This document shows, in pieces, positions 12,400 to 23,687 of a DNA stretch of 64,000 nt; the first letter of the stretch is position 1, and every line of letters starts with the position of its first letter. The stretch lies in contig OZ234500.1 of assembly GCA_965153455.1 (NCBI GenBank), positions 372,001-436,000 of the forward strand, in the 5' to 3' direction. The position numbers were made by a program, and so were the translations under genes. The DNA comes from Sphagnum compactum. Lineage: Eukaryota > Bryophyta > Sphagnopsida > Sphagnales. Below the pieces are notes generated by a model. That model was not told where the DNA came from, made no database searches, and saw only the letters and a list, made by a program, of their open reading frames with translations.

Positions 12400-15300
12400 C
12401 AATGTTGATGGTTGAAGTCTATCTATGAAGGAAGGTAGTTTGTTTGTTTTTTTTTGTACTTATGAGATCCACCGAATCAGGAAGCTTCAGATCTCGTTCT
12501 CGGTCTCTTTGGAAAGCTCTTGAGGAGGAGGGGTGCATTGGCTTGGTTTCATGGCGTTTGGACTTGCGGTGTAGAAGTTCTTGAATATTGAATGGTTTTC
12601 TTCACAGAAAATTAAATTAAATTGTAGCTGAAACTTTCGGAGGGATTGGAATGTGCCTTCGGTGTTGTTGAAAAGATCTTGATGAACAGGATTTCATGGA
12701 ATTTATTTGGTAAGATTTGGATTCAGAATGTGATTTCTGCCACTGAAAATTCAAATAAGTTCCTCAAAACCAGGTTTTGGTTGAGGATGAGGTAACGATT
12801 GGGCAAACAGCACAGGCCACACTAATCAGTATTGATGCCAAGCACATGCCTACATATCAGACTTATGCTGGTTTCAACATTTGAAATTAGTGGGTTTTCT
12901 TCAATCACACATGCAAGTTTGAATTTTCCTTCCTGCTTCAGAAAGTCACGTCTCTCTTGCATATTGTAATATTGAATCTAGTGCAATATGCCAAAGGTGG
13001 GAACAAGAACTTGGTCTTTTTGCAAGTATGGGGGCTTTAGAGTTTGCATCCTTTGTGAGTACTTGCAAGTGGGGCAGGGCGAAAGCATGTACCTAACTTG
13101 ATTATTTTAGGATAAAAGTATATCCATTTTTAGTGGACTTTTGAAGTTCAGAAATGAATTGATGAGTTCATTAAAATGGTAAGAAATTGAAAGGCTCATA
13201 TTAAATTTCGTTCCAAATTAAGTTGAAATCATATTTGCATAAGACTCTACAATAGTTTTTTTTCAAATGTGCATATTTTCAGTATTTTCATTTAGGATTT
13301 TATTAATATGGAGTTGATTTATTTTTTATAAATTGACTTTATTACCATTTAATCAATGATATCACATTAAATCATAAGTTTTAACATTCTAGAATGGACT
13401 TGTGCAAATTTTGTTTTTTTTTCTCAAAAAATGAGTCATCGTATCTTGCATTTTCCCAAATCACATTTTTTTTCAATGATGAAAATTATTGATTGTCTGT
13501 CGAAATGATGACAATGACATTGTTAATAATACATAGTTCCCTCAATGTCAACGACAATATTTGTTTATCTTAAGCCTGTCAATAACTATATGGCATTAAG
13601 CATGGTATAACATCAACTCTTACACTTATTTTGTTAATTGTTGTGTAGCAAAACAAATAACAACCCCCTAGGCTCACCCAAGGTATAATGGTAACTCCTT
13701 GAAATGACAACAATGAAAAGAAAAATAAACAAGGAACACATTCTTTAGCTCTTCGCATTGAAACAAAAAAAGTGTGCAAAAGATCCAAGATGGGACTAAG
13801 ACAAAATGACATTCATAAGCACCTTTCAATCAATTTTTTTGCACAACCCAAATAATGCAAATAATTAAAACCAATAAAATCAAAACTAGTTCACATATTT
13901 ACGTTAAATTCACACTAGATTCACATAAACTAGACTTGGGATAACACACCAACCTCCACCCTATTATATATGTTAAAGTTGTTTGGGAAAGTCACATTGA
14001 AATGACATTTTTCTCAGGAATCCCAAAATGGGTACTCAAAACTAAAACACATAATGTTTCAAATATTTGAAACATCATAATTTCCTCAAAACATACTCAA
14101 AACATGTATATTTTGAGAAGGTTTATTTTGAACACGTGAGCTCAAAATCTTGTAATTATCATCAAGATATTTTCAAAAAGCTAAAAATATCATGATTTGA
14201 AAGTGATTTTCATCCCACAAATTGCCATCTAAACCTTTTAAACTCCCAAAAAATAAAAATCTTAAAGAAACATGCCCTTGACTCTCAAAAGTCTTCCACC
14301 TTGTGTGAGAATATATTTCCCTCACTTTGTGTCTTGGCATTATTCTTATGCCCAAATCTTGCAATGCTTCAACTTTAATTGCGAGCCAAGAACTAATGTT
14401 GTGATAAAAGAAACAAACTTGATCACCCATATTGGATGTGGAACTTTGAATGAACGAATGTTTATAACATTTCCTTTTACAATTGTCTATTGAGCTAATG
14501 ATTTAAAAAATTGCTCAAATCTACAAACTAATTATATTATATTCATAATTGTTGTCATTGTTGTTTGTCAATTGACAAAAATAAATGTGAAGCATTTTTT
14601 TATTAATTTTAGGAATGAGTAGGAATTATATTTGAAAGTGCTTCTATGATTTTAATATCGTACCTCCGTTTTGTGTTAATCTTGGCATCACTTTTGTATT
14701 TCACCTTCTCACACAAAAATATCAGTAGAAATGTCATAGAAATTTAATTTAGAATTTGAGATATGAGAAAACACTAGTTAAATCTCATATCACAATATTA
14801 AGCAAACTTTTTTTGTGTTTAATTGTATGTGTAGGGATGTGTCAAATTTTCATCTTGTCCCACAAGGTTCAAATGGAGGAGTGCTTGAGGTCTTTATGTC
14901 AAATGTGTGTTTGCAACTTGGTTAAATTGTTTTGAGAATAATAAATATGTGATGTAGCTCCTAGAAACACAACAATTAGAAAACATCCCACTCTTGAAAA
15001 CAAAATTTTTGCATGATTGATTTGATCATCCAAGACATTCATAGTTGTTCCCACACACACCCCATTCCACCTTCTTGTTCATTAACTCCTTATCGCTTGA
15101 TATTTATTTTCGAGGACAAAAACATTGCTTCTATTGTAAGTTTTATGCCATGCTAATTGATCCCAACCATGTTTATCTAGAAAATCTTATAGATTATAAG
15201 AGTACCAACCAACAATCATTGTAATGTTTGAGGAAATGACATCAACAATGGATAGACCAACAAATGGCCATGCATATTGAGTTAGTAAGTTGCCCACCCC

Positions 15301-15555
15301 TAGTACTAGTCCTCCTACTAATGCAAACCCCATCGATGGCCAATTCTCTTACAAGAACAACATCACCTCGATGTAGTAACAGAAGTTGAAGAGTGGGTCA
15401 GCTACATTTTCGTATGACAACGAAAACCTTCAATTTGTGAAATAGCCTCCCTTTGGTCTTGGGAGAAAAACTTGGAAAGAATTAGACCTTAGCTAAAGAA
15501 GCTCATGATTGTTGGAGATTGGTCAGATTCTCCAACTCCAAAATCCATCTTGTTG
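12400..15555. other. AT-rich intergenic DNA without a recognised gene
   Basis: About 3 kb of AT-rich sequence contains only short open frames with no family resemblance. I see no RNA gene and no intact transposon. Confidence 0.6.
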
Positions 15556-15557
15556 TG

Positions 15558-16100
15558 TATTTCAAAGAAGTTCGAGGAGGTATTGATGTTGCAAAGACAC
15601 AATGTTGAATCACGTGCTTTTGGTGCTTGTAGAAGGTACTTGGTGTAACTCAAAGAAATTCGAGGAGGTCTTGGTGTTGCAAAGACACAATGTTGAATCA
15701 CGTGTTTTTGGTGCTTGTAGAAGGTACTTGGTGTAACTCAAAAAAGTTCGAGGAGGTTTTGGTGTTGCAAAGACACAATGTTGAATCACGTGTTTTTGGT
15801 GCTTGTAGAAGGTACGTGGTGTAACTCAAAAAAGTTCGAGGAGGTTTTGGTGTTGCAAAGACACAATGTTGAATCACGTGTTTTTGGTGCTTGTAGAAGG
15901 TACTTGGTGTAACTCAAAGAAGTTGGAGGAGGTTTTGGTGTTGCAAAGACACAATGTTGAATCACGTGTTTTTGGTGCTTGTAGAAGGTACTTGGTGTAA
16001 CTCAAAGAAGTTGGAGGAGGTTTTGGTGTTGCAAAGACACAATGTTGAATCACGTGTTTTTGGTGCTTGTAGAAGGTACTTGGTGTAACTGGGTAACTCA
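15558..16100. repeat. Six-copy 88-bp tandem array, G-box in each unit
   Basis: The unit anchor TTCGAGGAGG (or TTGGAGGAGG) starts at 15571, 15659, 15747, 15835, 15923 and 16011, an exact 88-bp period. Units differ by only a few bases. Each contains TCACGTG, the palindromic G-box/E-box core. Because 88 is not a multiple of three, the minus-strand open frames across it are artefacts of repetition. It lies 1.1-1.6 kb upstream of the Tat-SF1-like start codon. Confidence 0.95.
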
Positions 16101-16242
16101 AGTGTGTAGCTTCCAATTTCTCCTATGGCTTGTGTTCAAAAGATTATGGCAATGAGGAGATTTGTGATGGAGTAGTTCAAGTAGGTGTGCATAAGGTTAT
16201 GACACTATCCAAACAATACCAAAGATGATTTCATGGCCAAAA

Positions 16243-16558
16243 TCATCTTCGGTTGGATGAAATACTCTTGGACACTAGAGTCATCCCTCCCAAACCATCT
16301 TCGGTTGGATGAAATACTCTTGGACACTAGAGTCATCCCTCCCAAACCATCTTCGGTTGGATGAAATACTCTTGGACACTAGAGTCATCCCTCCCAAACT
16401 ATCTTCGGTTGGATGAAATACTCTTGGACACTAGAGTCATCCCTCCCAAACCATCTTCGGTTGGATGAAATACTCTTGGACACTAGAGTCATCCCTCCTA
16501 AACCATCTTCGGTTGGATGAACTACTCTTGGACACTAGAGTCATCCCTCCTAAACCAG
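16243..16558. repeat. Six-copy 52-bp tandem array
   Basis: The unit anchor CTTCGGTTGG starts at 16247, 16299, 16351, 16403, 16455 and 16507, an exact 52-bp period. Copies are almost identical, and a partial degenerate copy closes the array. It begins about 140 bp after the 88-bp array and is unrelated to it in sequence. Confidence 0.95.
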
Positions 16559-16726
16559 CTCCAATTTTACCATTGTCAATAGAATTTTTTACAACGTTTT
16601 CTTCACAAAAAAAAAAAAGTGAAGGAAGGAATTTTATTTCATTTTAAAAATAAATTTTCAGAGAAAAGAAAAAGAAAAGTTTGGTTTCATATAGGGATAG
16701 GAAAACCCAAAACGAAATGCACCCCC

Positions 16727-17160
16727 GTCTTGGGACCTCAAATCCTGACACGCCCCTGTCTTAGGACGTACCTATTGTCACGCCTCCCACCTTGGGACAT
16801 CAAATCCGGACATGCCCCTGTCTTAGGACCTATTGTCATGCCTCTCACCTTGGGACCTCAAATCCTGACACGCCCATGTCTTTTAGAACCTATTGTCATG
16901 CCTCCCACCTTGGGACCTCAAATCCTGACACGCCCCTGTCTTAGGACCTATTCTCATGTCTTAGAACCTATTTGTCATGCCTCCCACCCTTGGGACCTCA
17001 AATCATTACACCCCGCTGTCTTGAGACCCTACCATGCCTCCCACCTTGGGACCTCAACCCACTTTTTAACATGCCTCCTACCTTGGGACCTACAATGCCC
17101 CGTCTTGGGACCTTTTGTGGCACCCATCTTGGGACCTCCCCTTGGGACCTCAAATCCTGC
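16727..17160. repeat. Degenerate ~60-bp tandem array ending at the Tat-SF1 leader
   Basis: About ten occurrences of TTGGGACCT or TTGGGACATC are spaced from about 60 bp down to about 15 bp. Early units carry a second half with CTGTCTTAGGACCTATTGTC and CATGCCTCCCACC, and units shorten towards the gene. The last copy ends about 33 bp before the ATG at 17193, so the array occupies the 5' leader or core promoter. The open frame translated through it is not a supported gene. Confidence 0.9.
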
Positions 17161-17192
17161 AAGGCCCAGAGCTTGCAGAGCTTTAGGAGTGC

Positions 17193-20100
17193 ATGTTGGC
17201 GATGGCGCAGGTCACTGCAGATCACAGTAGTCTCGTTGGTGTTGGGCAGGAAAATCCGGAGATGGTTTCTGGAGGGGGAGAAGGAGGAGGAGGAGGAGGT
17301 GGTGCTGAAGTCTGGGAGCATGGAGCAAACGGAGGAGGAGAAGGAGGAGGTGTACAGCAGGTGGATGTGGATGATGATTTTGCGAGATGGCAGGAGGAGA
17401 TACGGCAGGCGGAGGAGGAGGCCGAGGCAATGAAGGCGGGGAAAGGCAGGCGTTACCACGCTGATTTCCGGAAGCGTGAGGGAGAGACTAAGGCGCAGTG
17501 GACGATGCCCGCAGTGGAAGCAAAGGAAGAAGAGGACAGGCCGCAGAATCCACCGGAAGGAGAGGAGGAGTTCATTGATGATGATGGCACTGTCTACAGA
17601 TGGGACCATGCACTGAAGGCGTGGGCTCCGCAGGTTCTTTTTCTTCTTCTTTCTTCTCTTCTTCGTCTTCTTCTTTTGTATCGCCTTTCACATGTTTTAG
17701 GTTTTGTACATGTTTCGAAGGAACGGTTGTCTAAGACATGTATAGTGAGCGAGGATGTACCAATTGAGGCATGAGGGGAACATATTCAGCTGTTAACATT
17801 GCCTTAGCCATGTTACATTGTCTGTGGCAGTGATTTCAATCACTCCTTTGAAACTGGATTACCGTCGACCTCTATACAAATATTTTGTTGATCATGAGGA
17901 TGTTGATTCCATGTTTGTTTTCTGTGCAATCACACCTCTAAGTGGCAATATTAGGCAGCTCCATGTAAACCATCCAAAACGCCATTTACTTCTCATTATA
18001 CATACTTTTGTTCATACCAGTGTGTGTTTTTTGTTTTTTGTTTGTTCTGTCTTTCCTAGTTTGGTTCTTTCTGTGGCTTCATGAGAAAGTGTTAACCTTG
18101 CTGTTTTTTCTTCATTGTGAGAATGGAGATTTCTCTATTCTTATGAAAGATATTCTCATTATACATATGACTGTGGACTACATTATGAGTGTGGTTTGTT
18201 ATTGCAATTCTGGATTGCCATGGAAGACTGCTTTTCCTATCTCTTTCTCCATCTCTGTTTTTGTCTCAGAGATCAATATCTGGTGGAATGACATCTCTCC
18301 GTATGCTTATCATGTGGAGAATATGGAGATTATAGTCAATTTCATGACATAGTGAAATGGCCACATCTGACTGCTCCTTTGCTCTGCTTTTGTCCTCCTT
18401 TCTCACTGTCTCCTTCCCTTTCTGCTAGGAGTGGGTGTTAGGACTAGGCCACAAAGCATTTTTGTTCCTCCCACATGTGAGAGTTCTGGTCTCTGAATTT
18501 TAGTTCACAAATCCATGTGTTTCATTAGTTTTGTGGTAGTGGAGATTGGTATGAGATAATTGAATCTGACAGTTGGAGAGGAAGCAGCAGGGTCTTTCAG
18601 GGTTGCCAGCCTATGGAGCAGAGGAGATGACTTATGTGCAAGAGGAGGAGGTGTTGCCAGCTCTACCAGTGGCCATGCCAGCCTATGAGGATGATGAGGA
18701 ACCCCTCAGCTCTCTCCCTGAAGATCCTGAAGTGAAGCCTGGAGCAAAGCGCAAAAGTTCTCAAGTAGAGGAGCTGCCAAAGAAGGTGAGTATATAGTTC
18801 AGCTGTGCAGGTTGCTCAGGGAAGCACTGGTTGGATTGTATTTGGTATGTCTGAGCAGTACAATTACAGTTTGATTGTAGCTCTGAGAGTTCTCTCATGC
18901 CTGAAGTTGAATGTTGGGGCAATGTGACACAGGAACCCACAAAAGAACCGGAGGCTTGGTTTGATCTTAAGGTCAACACACATGTCTATATTGATGGCTT
19001 ACCTGAGGATGCCACTGTTGAAGAGGTATGTACTGAAACAATGCAACTCTGTTGTAGGTTTGGGTATACCTGTTTGATGTTTATTCTGAATCAAGGATGC
19101 CATTTGGGTCCACATTCATGGCTGATCTGAGGATGCCATTCTTGAAGAGGACTGTGTTGTGGAAGCATTTATAACCCTGTCAAAGGTTTTGAGTACATCT
19201 GTGGGGTAGATGCTACAGTCCAGGAGGCTAAATTACAAGTTGCTTGACAGTCATTCATGTTTGAAAGATCAGGTGCTGGTAGAAATCTTTGTCTTCTAGT
19301 CTCTGATGAGTTGTATGAGCATGCTGTGGTGATATTTTGGAGTTTGGTGGGATTACTCTCATTCAATTGAATCTGCAGGTGGTGGAAGTCTTTTCCAAGT
19401 GTGGTCTCATTAAGGAGGTGAAAGCTTATGCCCACCCTTTAGGCTTAAGTAGAGTAGCTGTTTGTTGGCCCAAAGCTTCATTGGTGCATGTATCTGCATT
19501 CCTCATCAAGATGGTGATCACTTCAGAGCTCTGGGTGTACTCATAACTTCTGTGAGTGTGCAGGACCCTGAGACTAAACAGCCTCGCATAAAGCTCTATG
19601 TGAACAGAGAAACTGGAAAGCAAAAAGGAGATGGTTTGGTTACATATTTGAAGGTGGTTCTTATTATCTTGCCTTAGGTAGAGAGATAATGCAATGTGGA
19701 CCATGCTGACTTTGACAAATTGTAAATTGCATGGGATATTTTCAGTGTCAAAATTTGGGTTGTATTTCATGGGAGAGTTGTCTGCTTTTCCAACTTATCT
19801 GGAAAACATGCTGTATGGAGTGGCATATGGTTGGTAAAATGACTATGTGACAATTTTCTATGCTAGTCTGGGTCTAATGTTGTCCATGTGTGATGTCATG
19901 TTGTGGTTGGTGACAGGAACCATCAGTGGAGTTAGCACTAAAGATTTTGGACGGGACCCCACTGAGACCAGGGGGACGACCAATCATGTCTGTGACACGT
20001 GCTAAGTTCGAACAAAAAGGTGCTTATTGACCATTTGTTCTATCTGGAGAAGCTTCTAATTTTGAGCTGAAGCCCGGTCTTACCATTTTTCATGCAAATG

Positions 20101-22303
20101 GGACAACATGGTGTGTTCTGTTCCATAAGGATCAGTGTAGCACTTCCCATTGCTTCCAGAAACATAGCAGAAACTCATGATGCTGACTTGTATATAATTG
20201 TTTGTCCTTAGTTTTGAGTAGAGTGTTGTATGGTAGCCTACAACCACTGTTGGAAGCTGCTGAAGTCCGTGGGGAGTATTACAGCTCATCATAGCCATTT
20301 ATGATGAAGTTGATGGTCTGGTACTTTGTGAGTGACACTCACAAGGTTATGGCTGCACTCATTCTTCTCATGTTTATTTGGTTTTGCCAGAACTTGTGTG
20401 ACAGTTGCCTTGAAAATGTTTTGTGGAATTTTCTCTGCAATCTTATCTGTATGTATGTGTGTTTATCTGTGTGTGTAAATGAGATAGATAAACTAAATGT
20501 TATATATTTACTTTTATTTCCTCTTCATGGCAAGGAGAAGAGATTTCATGCTTTGGAAGTGTGTGTAAGCAGGGGAAGTATTTGTGAAGAAGCAGCAAAA
20601 TAAGCAGAAGAAAAAGAAGCTGAAGCAGCAGGAGCAAAGAGCACTTGGATGGGGTATGTCAGATAGCAGCCTTGTATTTGACCTTCTCCAATTGACATCT
20701 TCTGTACATTTGGTGCACGCGTCAACTTCCTTTGTTAGTTTTTGATAATATCTAGATTCCAGGTGAAGCAAAATTCTTATGCTCTTTTGTGTTTCCGCAG
20801 GAGGTTTTGATGATAAAAAGAAAGAGGAACCCATGACTGTGATCTTGAAGCACATGTTTACACGTGCAGAACTCCTGGTTTGATTTTTATCCATATTTTT
20901 TATCCTGACAATAATTTTTCCTTGCCATCAACTGATTTGGGCTTACTGAGAGGATGGTTGGTGGAATTGGTCTGGAAGAAACTGATTTGAGAAGAGGAAT
21001 TAGAGGCATGGTGGTACTGTTGCATAGAGTACGATTCTAGAATGTAAAGCTTGCATGCAGGGAACCTGAAAGTGTCAAAGAACCTGTTGTTACTTTGATT
21101 TGTAGTTTGTCAATGTCATCCTGAACCATAACACATTGTTTGAGCTTCACTCAAAGCAAATGCTGGTTTATCTTCTGCAGGCTGATCCAAGTTTGCTACC
21201 AGAGGTAGAGGAAGATGTTATGGCAGAGTGCACCAAGATTGGACCCATCGACAGACTTAGGGTAAGTAAGCATAAAGGGAAGTGTTACAGAAGTTTACTG
21301 CTGTTGGATGTTACATTGACATAGGATGTCTAGGTTAAGCATCCATGCCACCGTGTACACCAATATCAGGTGTCATTCAAGTGTGAGTTCAAGCTGATGA
21401 CACAAGTTGAAAGACTAGTGCAAGTGGCTTTTTACTTGTTAACTTGTATAAATCTCTTCACCCTTGGGTTTAGGCTCCTATTGCTATCATTTGAAGTGAA
21501 GCACGGTTTGACATCATCCCATAAGATGTCGTGGCACCCATTGGAGGTGCATGTCACTGCTGAAGTGTGTTGAAGAAACCACCATGTAGTTATGAACCAC
21601 AACAGAAGCCTTTGGCTCTTCCCCCTTCTTTGCTCTTTACGCATTCTTGCAATTAGTAGAGGAGGTGCCTAAGATGGTTACACTGTGTGACTGCAGGTGT
21701 ACGAGAATCACCCAGAGGGTGTGGTCATGGTGAAGTTCAAGGACAAACAGGCTGGCCTGAAATGCATACAAATCATGAATGGTCGCTGGTATGGTTTTTC
21801 TCCCTGTATATGCATGAATGTGCTAGGCTCTTTAGAAATTGACTTATTGCTAAGTATTGTCTCTGTGCTCTGTAGGGAATCTGCTAATGATGAACTCCAT
21901 GTGGGAATAGATAAAGCTCAGAAATATAATTGCCAGCCTTGAACCATACCCAGTACTGGTTCTTGTCCTCTGCATTGTTGGAGATTAAGAGGACAATGTT
22001 CAGGCCTCAATCCATCCAGTCACTTTCTCTGAGGCAGTTGATGATCTCAGGCAGGTTCTTACATAGCTTCTGTTCTTGGATGTAACAAAAGCATTTGAAT
22101 AATGCGGCCAACCCTTCACAGAGCAAAGAGCATTGACAGGAAAAAAAAACCCTTCTGTTTGTGAAATATTCTTGTCCAGGTTTGGTGGAAAACAGATTGA
22201 AGCATATGAGGACACTGGGCTTGTGAATTATGCATTGGTGCGTGATGCTGCAGAAGAGGAGGCAAGGTTGGAACAATTTGGGAGAGAGCTGGAAGCTGAA
22301 TAG
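17193..22303 (+). CDS. HTATSF1: Tat-SF1/Cus2-like U2 snRNP splicing factor
   Basis: Eleven exons: 17193-17633, 18573-18785, 18933-19025, 19379-19417, 19564-19653, 19917-20019, 20573-20653, 20801-20877, 21181-21261, 21697-21788, 22180-22303. All are in phase, giving 477 aa. A Gly/Glu-rich N-terminus leads to [15 protein letters not shown]1 follows, with RNP2-like VYIDGL (236-241) and RNP1-like KGDGLVTY (283-290). A Lys/Gln-rich linker ends in LGWG. The second domain is a U2AF-homology motif ending in the R-x-F signature RWF (436-438) and FGGKQIEA. Tat-SF1 and yeast Cus2 bind U2 snRNP through SF3B1/U2 snRNA contacts and help branch-site recognition in the nucleus. That role is inferred here from the shared architecture. 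An alternative start is the second in-frame ATG at 17202. Confidence 0.93.
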
Positions 22304-23687
22304 TATCAGTAGCTTGCAGTGTTATTGAACTCTAAACAATCTGAGTTATCTTAATGTGATCCAGCATGTCAAACTGCAGAGAGATCCGGAGTTGGTTTCC
22401 AGGATAGCCCTTTGAGTGAACAAATTGTTACATTATGTCATCATCCAGCAGGTCAGATGGTCGCAAAGTTTTCCGGGCATGCTGGAAGTCATGAGAATTG
22501 TACAGGAGTCTTTTGCTTCTCGACAGACCTCTAAATTCCTTCAAAACAAATTGTATAGGCACCTTCTGAGTTAAGGTGGTTGTGTTCCTACATGGATCAT
22601 CCAGCATCACCTTTATTGCTCACCAGCACTGTAAGAAGAGATGTAATTTGCCCTATTGAAGTGATGGTGCGGTGCTAGGTCTATGGCACCTGGGATCCTT
22701 TGTAGGGATCTGTATGATTTCTTTCAGCTACTGGCTTGATGATAAAATTGCAGAAGACCCTAGTTTCCACACTTGGATGCTTGGTTTGGTGAAGACAAGG
22801 ACAAGGAGACACATGGTACTTCTGGGTATGCGTTGTGCAACAATGCAACTGCATGTAGAATGCATTGCGCCCTTGTAGCTCTGAGTTGTATAACATGATA
22901 AAATTTTAGATTTCATTGCAATCTTTGATCGGAAGCCAATTTTGCTGCTCCATGAAGAGAAGATCGTGGAAAACTCTAAAGAAGAATGCCATCAAGAACA
23001 CTGGGAAAGAGTACTAGAATCACAGGAGAACATGGTTGTTTTGGAGCCTCGAGCAGATTTTATTCCAAGTTAGCAGAAATTATGATAAACAAAAAAATGA
23101 TTGCATGAAGGGTGCGAAGCTCATAAAACCCTAAATCCTGGGCCTCTTGTCATTGCGGTCTTCAAGGGACGTTGGAGCAACTCTGTTGCGCGTCAAGGAC
23201 GGAGTGGCAGTAGAGACAGTAGAGATAAGAAAGAAGCTCCTACCAGAGGTGCATGTGCACCTTGCGCAACGATCCTTTCGTCTGTAACGAAGTCGACAAA
23301 CGACAATTAGTGGCAGATGTTCCTGCTTGCGACTCCAATCAGGTGATTTCCATGTTTTGCTCTGGAAAACTGTGGATCCACTATTCGTATCTTCCTTTGT
23401 GTTTTGCATCTTCTGAAACTTTTTTGGCGTGCTCTCCAAGTTTTCTGTACTGTAACAGATTTCATTTCTCCACGCCGATTTTTGCTGTCGAGGTTTGCGT
23501 CATGTAATTGTTGCTGGGGTTTTTTTTTTTGGTCGCTTGACCCGAGCTCACGACGGTGCTGCTGCAGGCGCTTGCTGTGGTGGATTTGAGAAGATCGTAA
23601 ATTCTGTTATTACAGTATAAGAGAGCGGACGCATGAGAGGCCTGAGAAAATGGATATGGTAATGCATAGAGACGCGCTCTTGTGAAT
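22304..23687. other. 3' UTR / intergenic DNA and leader of the LYR-motif gene
   Basis: The first part is presumably Tat-SF1 3' UTR. AAACCCTAA (telo-box) lies at 23126-23134. The GC-richer stretch 23130-23340 ends in a good donor (AATCAG then GTGATT), and an acceptor-like CTGCTGCAG follows near 23570. It therefore looks like a spliced 5' UTR of the LYR-motif gene. An unidentified minus-strand frame at 22428-22610 is listed separately. Confidence 0.4.
22428..22610 (-). other. Unidentified coding-like minus-strand frame (possible terminal exon)
   Basis: A 60-residue minus-strand frame reads like real protein, with FRGLSRSKRLLYNSHDF and ARKTLRPSDLLDDDIM before its stop. An acceptor-like TTCTTACAG lies just upstream on the minus strand, but its frame closes before the open segment. 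An alternative AAAG acceptor at the frame's edge would fit. I could not find partner exons in 22.6-23.1 kb and do not recognise the family. It may be a retro-copied fragment or chance. Confidence 0.3.

Noticed and set aside
15489-16116. Minus-strand open frames of 70-80 residues across the 88-bp array
   Set aside because: They arise from repetition of a unit whose length is not divisible by three, and have no domain or start context.
15558-16558. CRISPR-like regularly spaced repeats
   Set aside because: These are head-to-tail tandem units without unique spacers, in a plant nuclear context with spliced genes.
16619-17230. 203-residue plus-strand frame before the Tat-SF1 start
   Set aside because: Its protein is a translation of the degenerate ~60-bp array (repeated LGPQILTRP-like text). 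The real protein starts at 17193 in a different frame.
23131-23439. 102-residue minus-strand frame
   Set aside because: It lies over the probable LYRM 5' UTR, has no recognisable domain and no splice partners.
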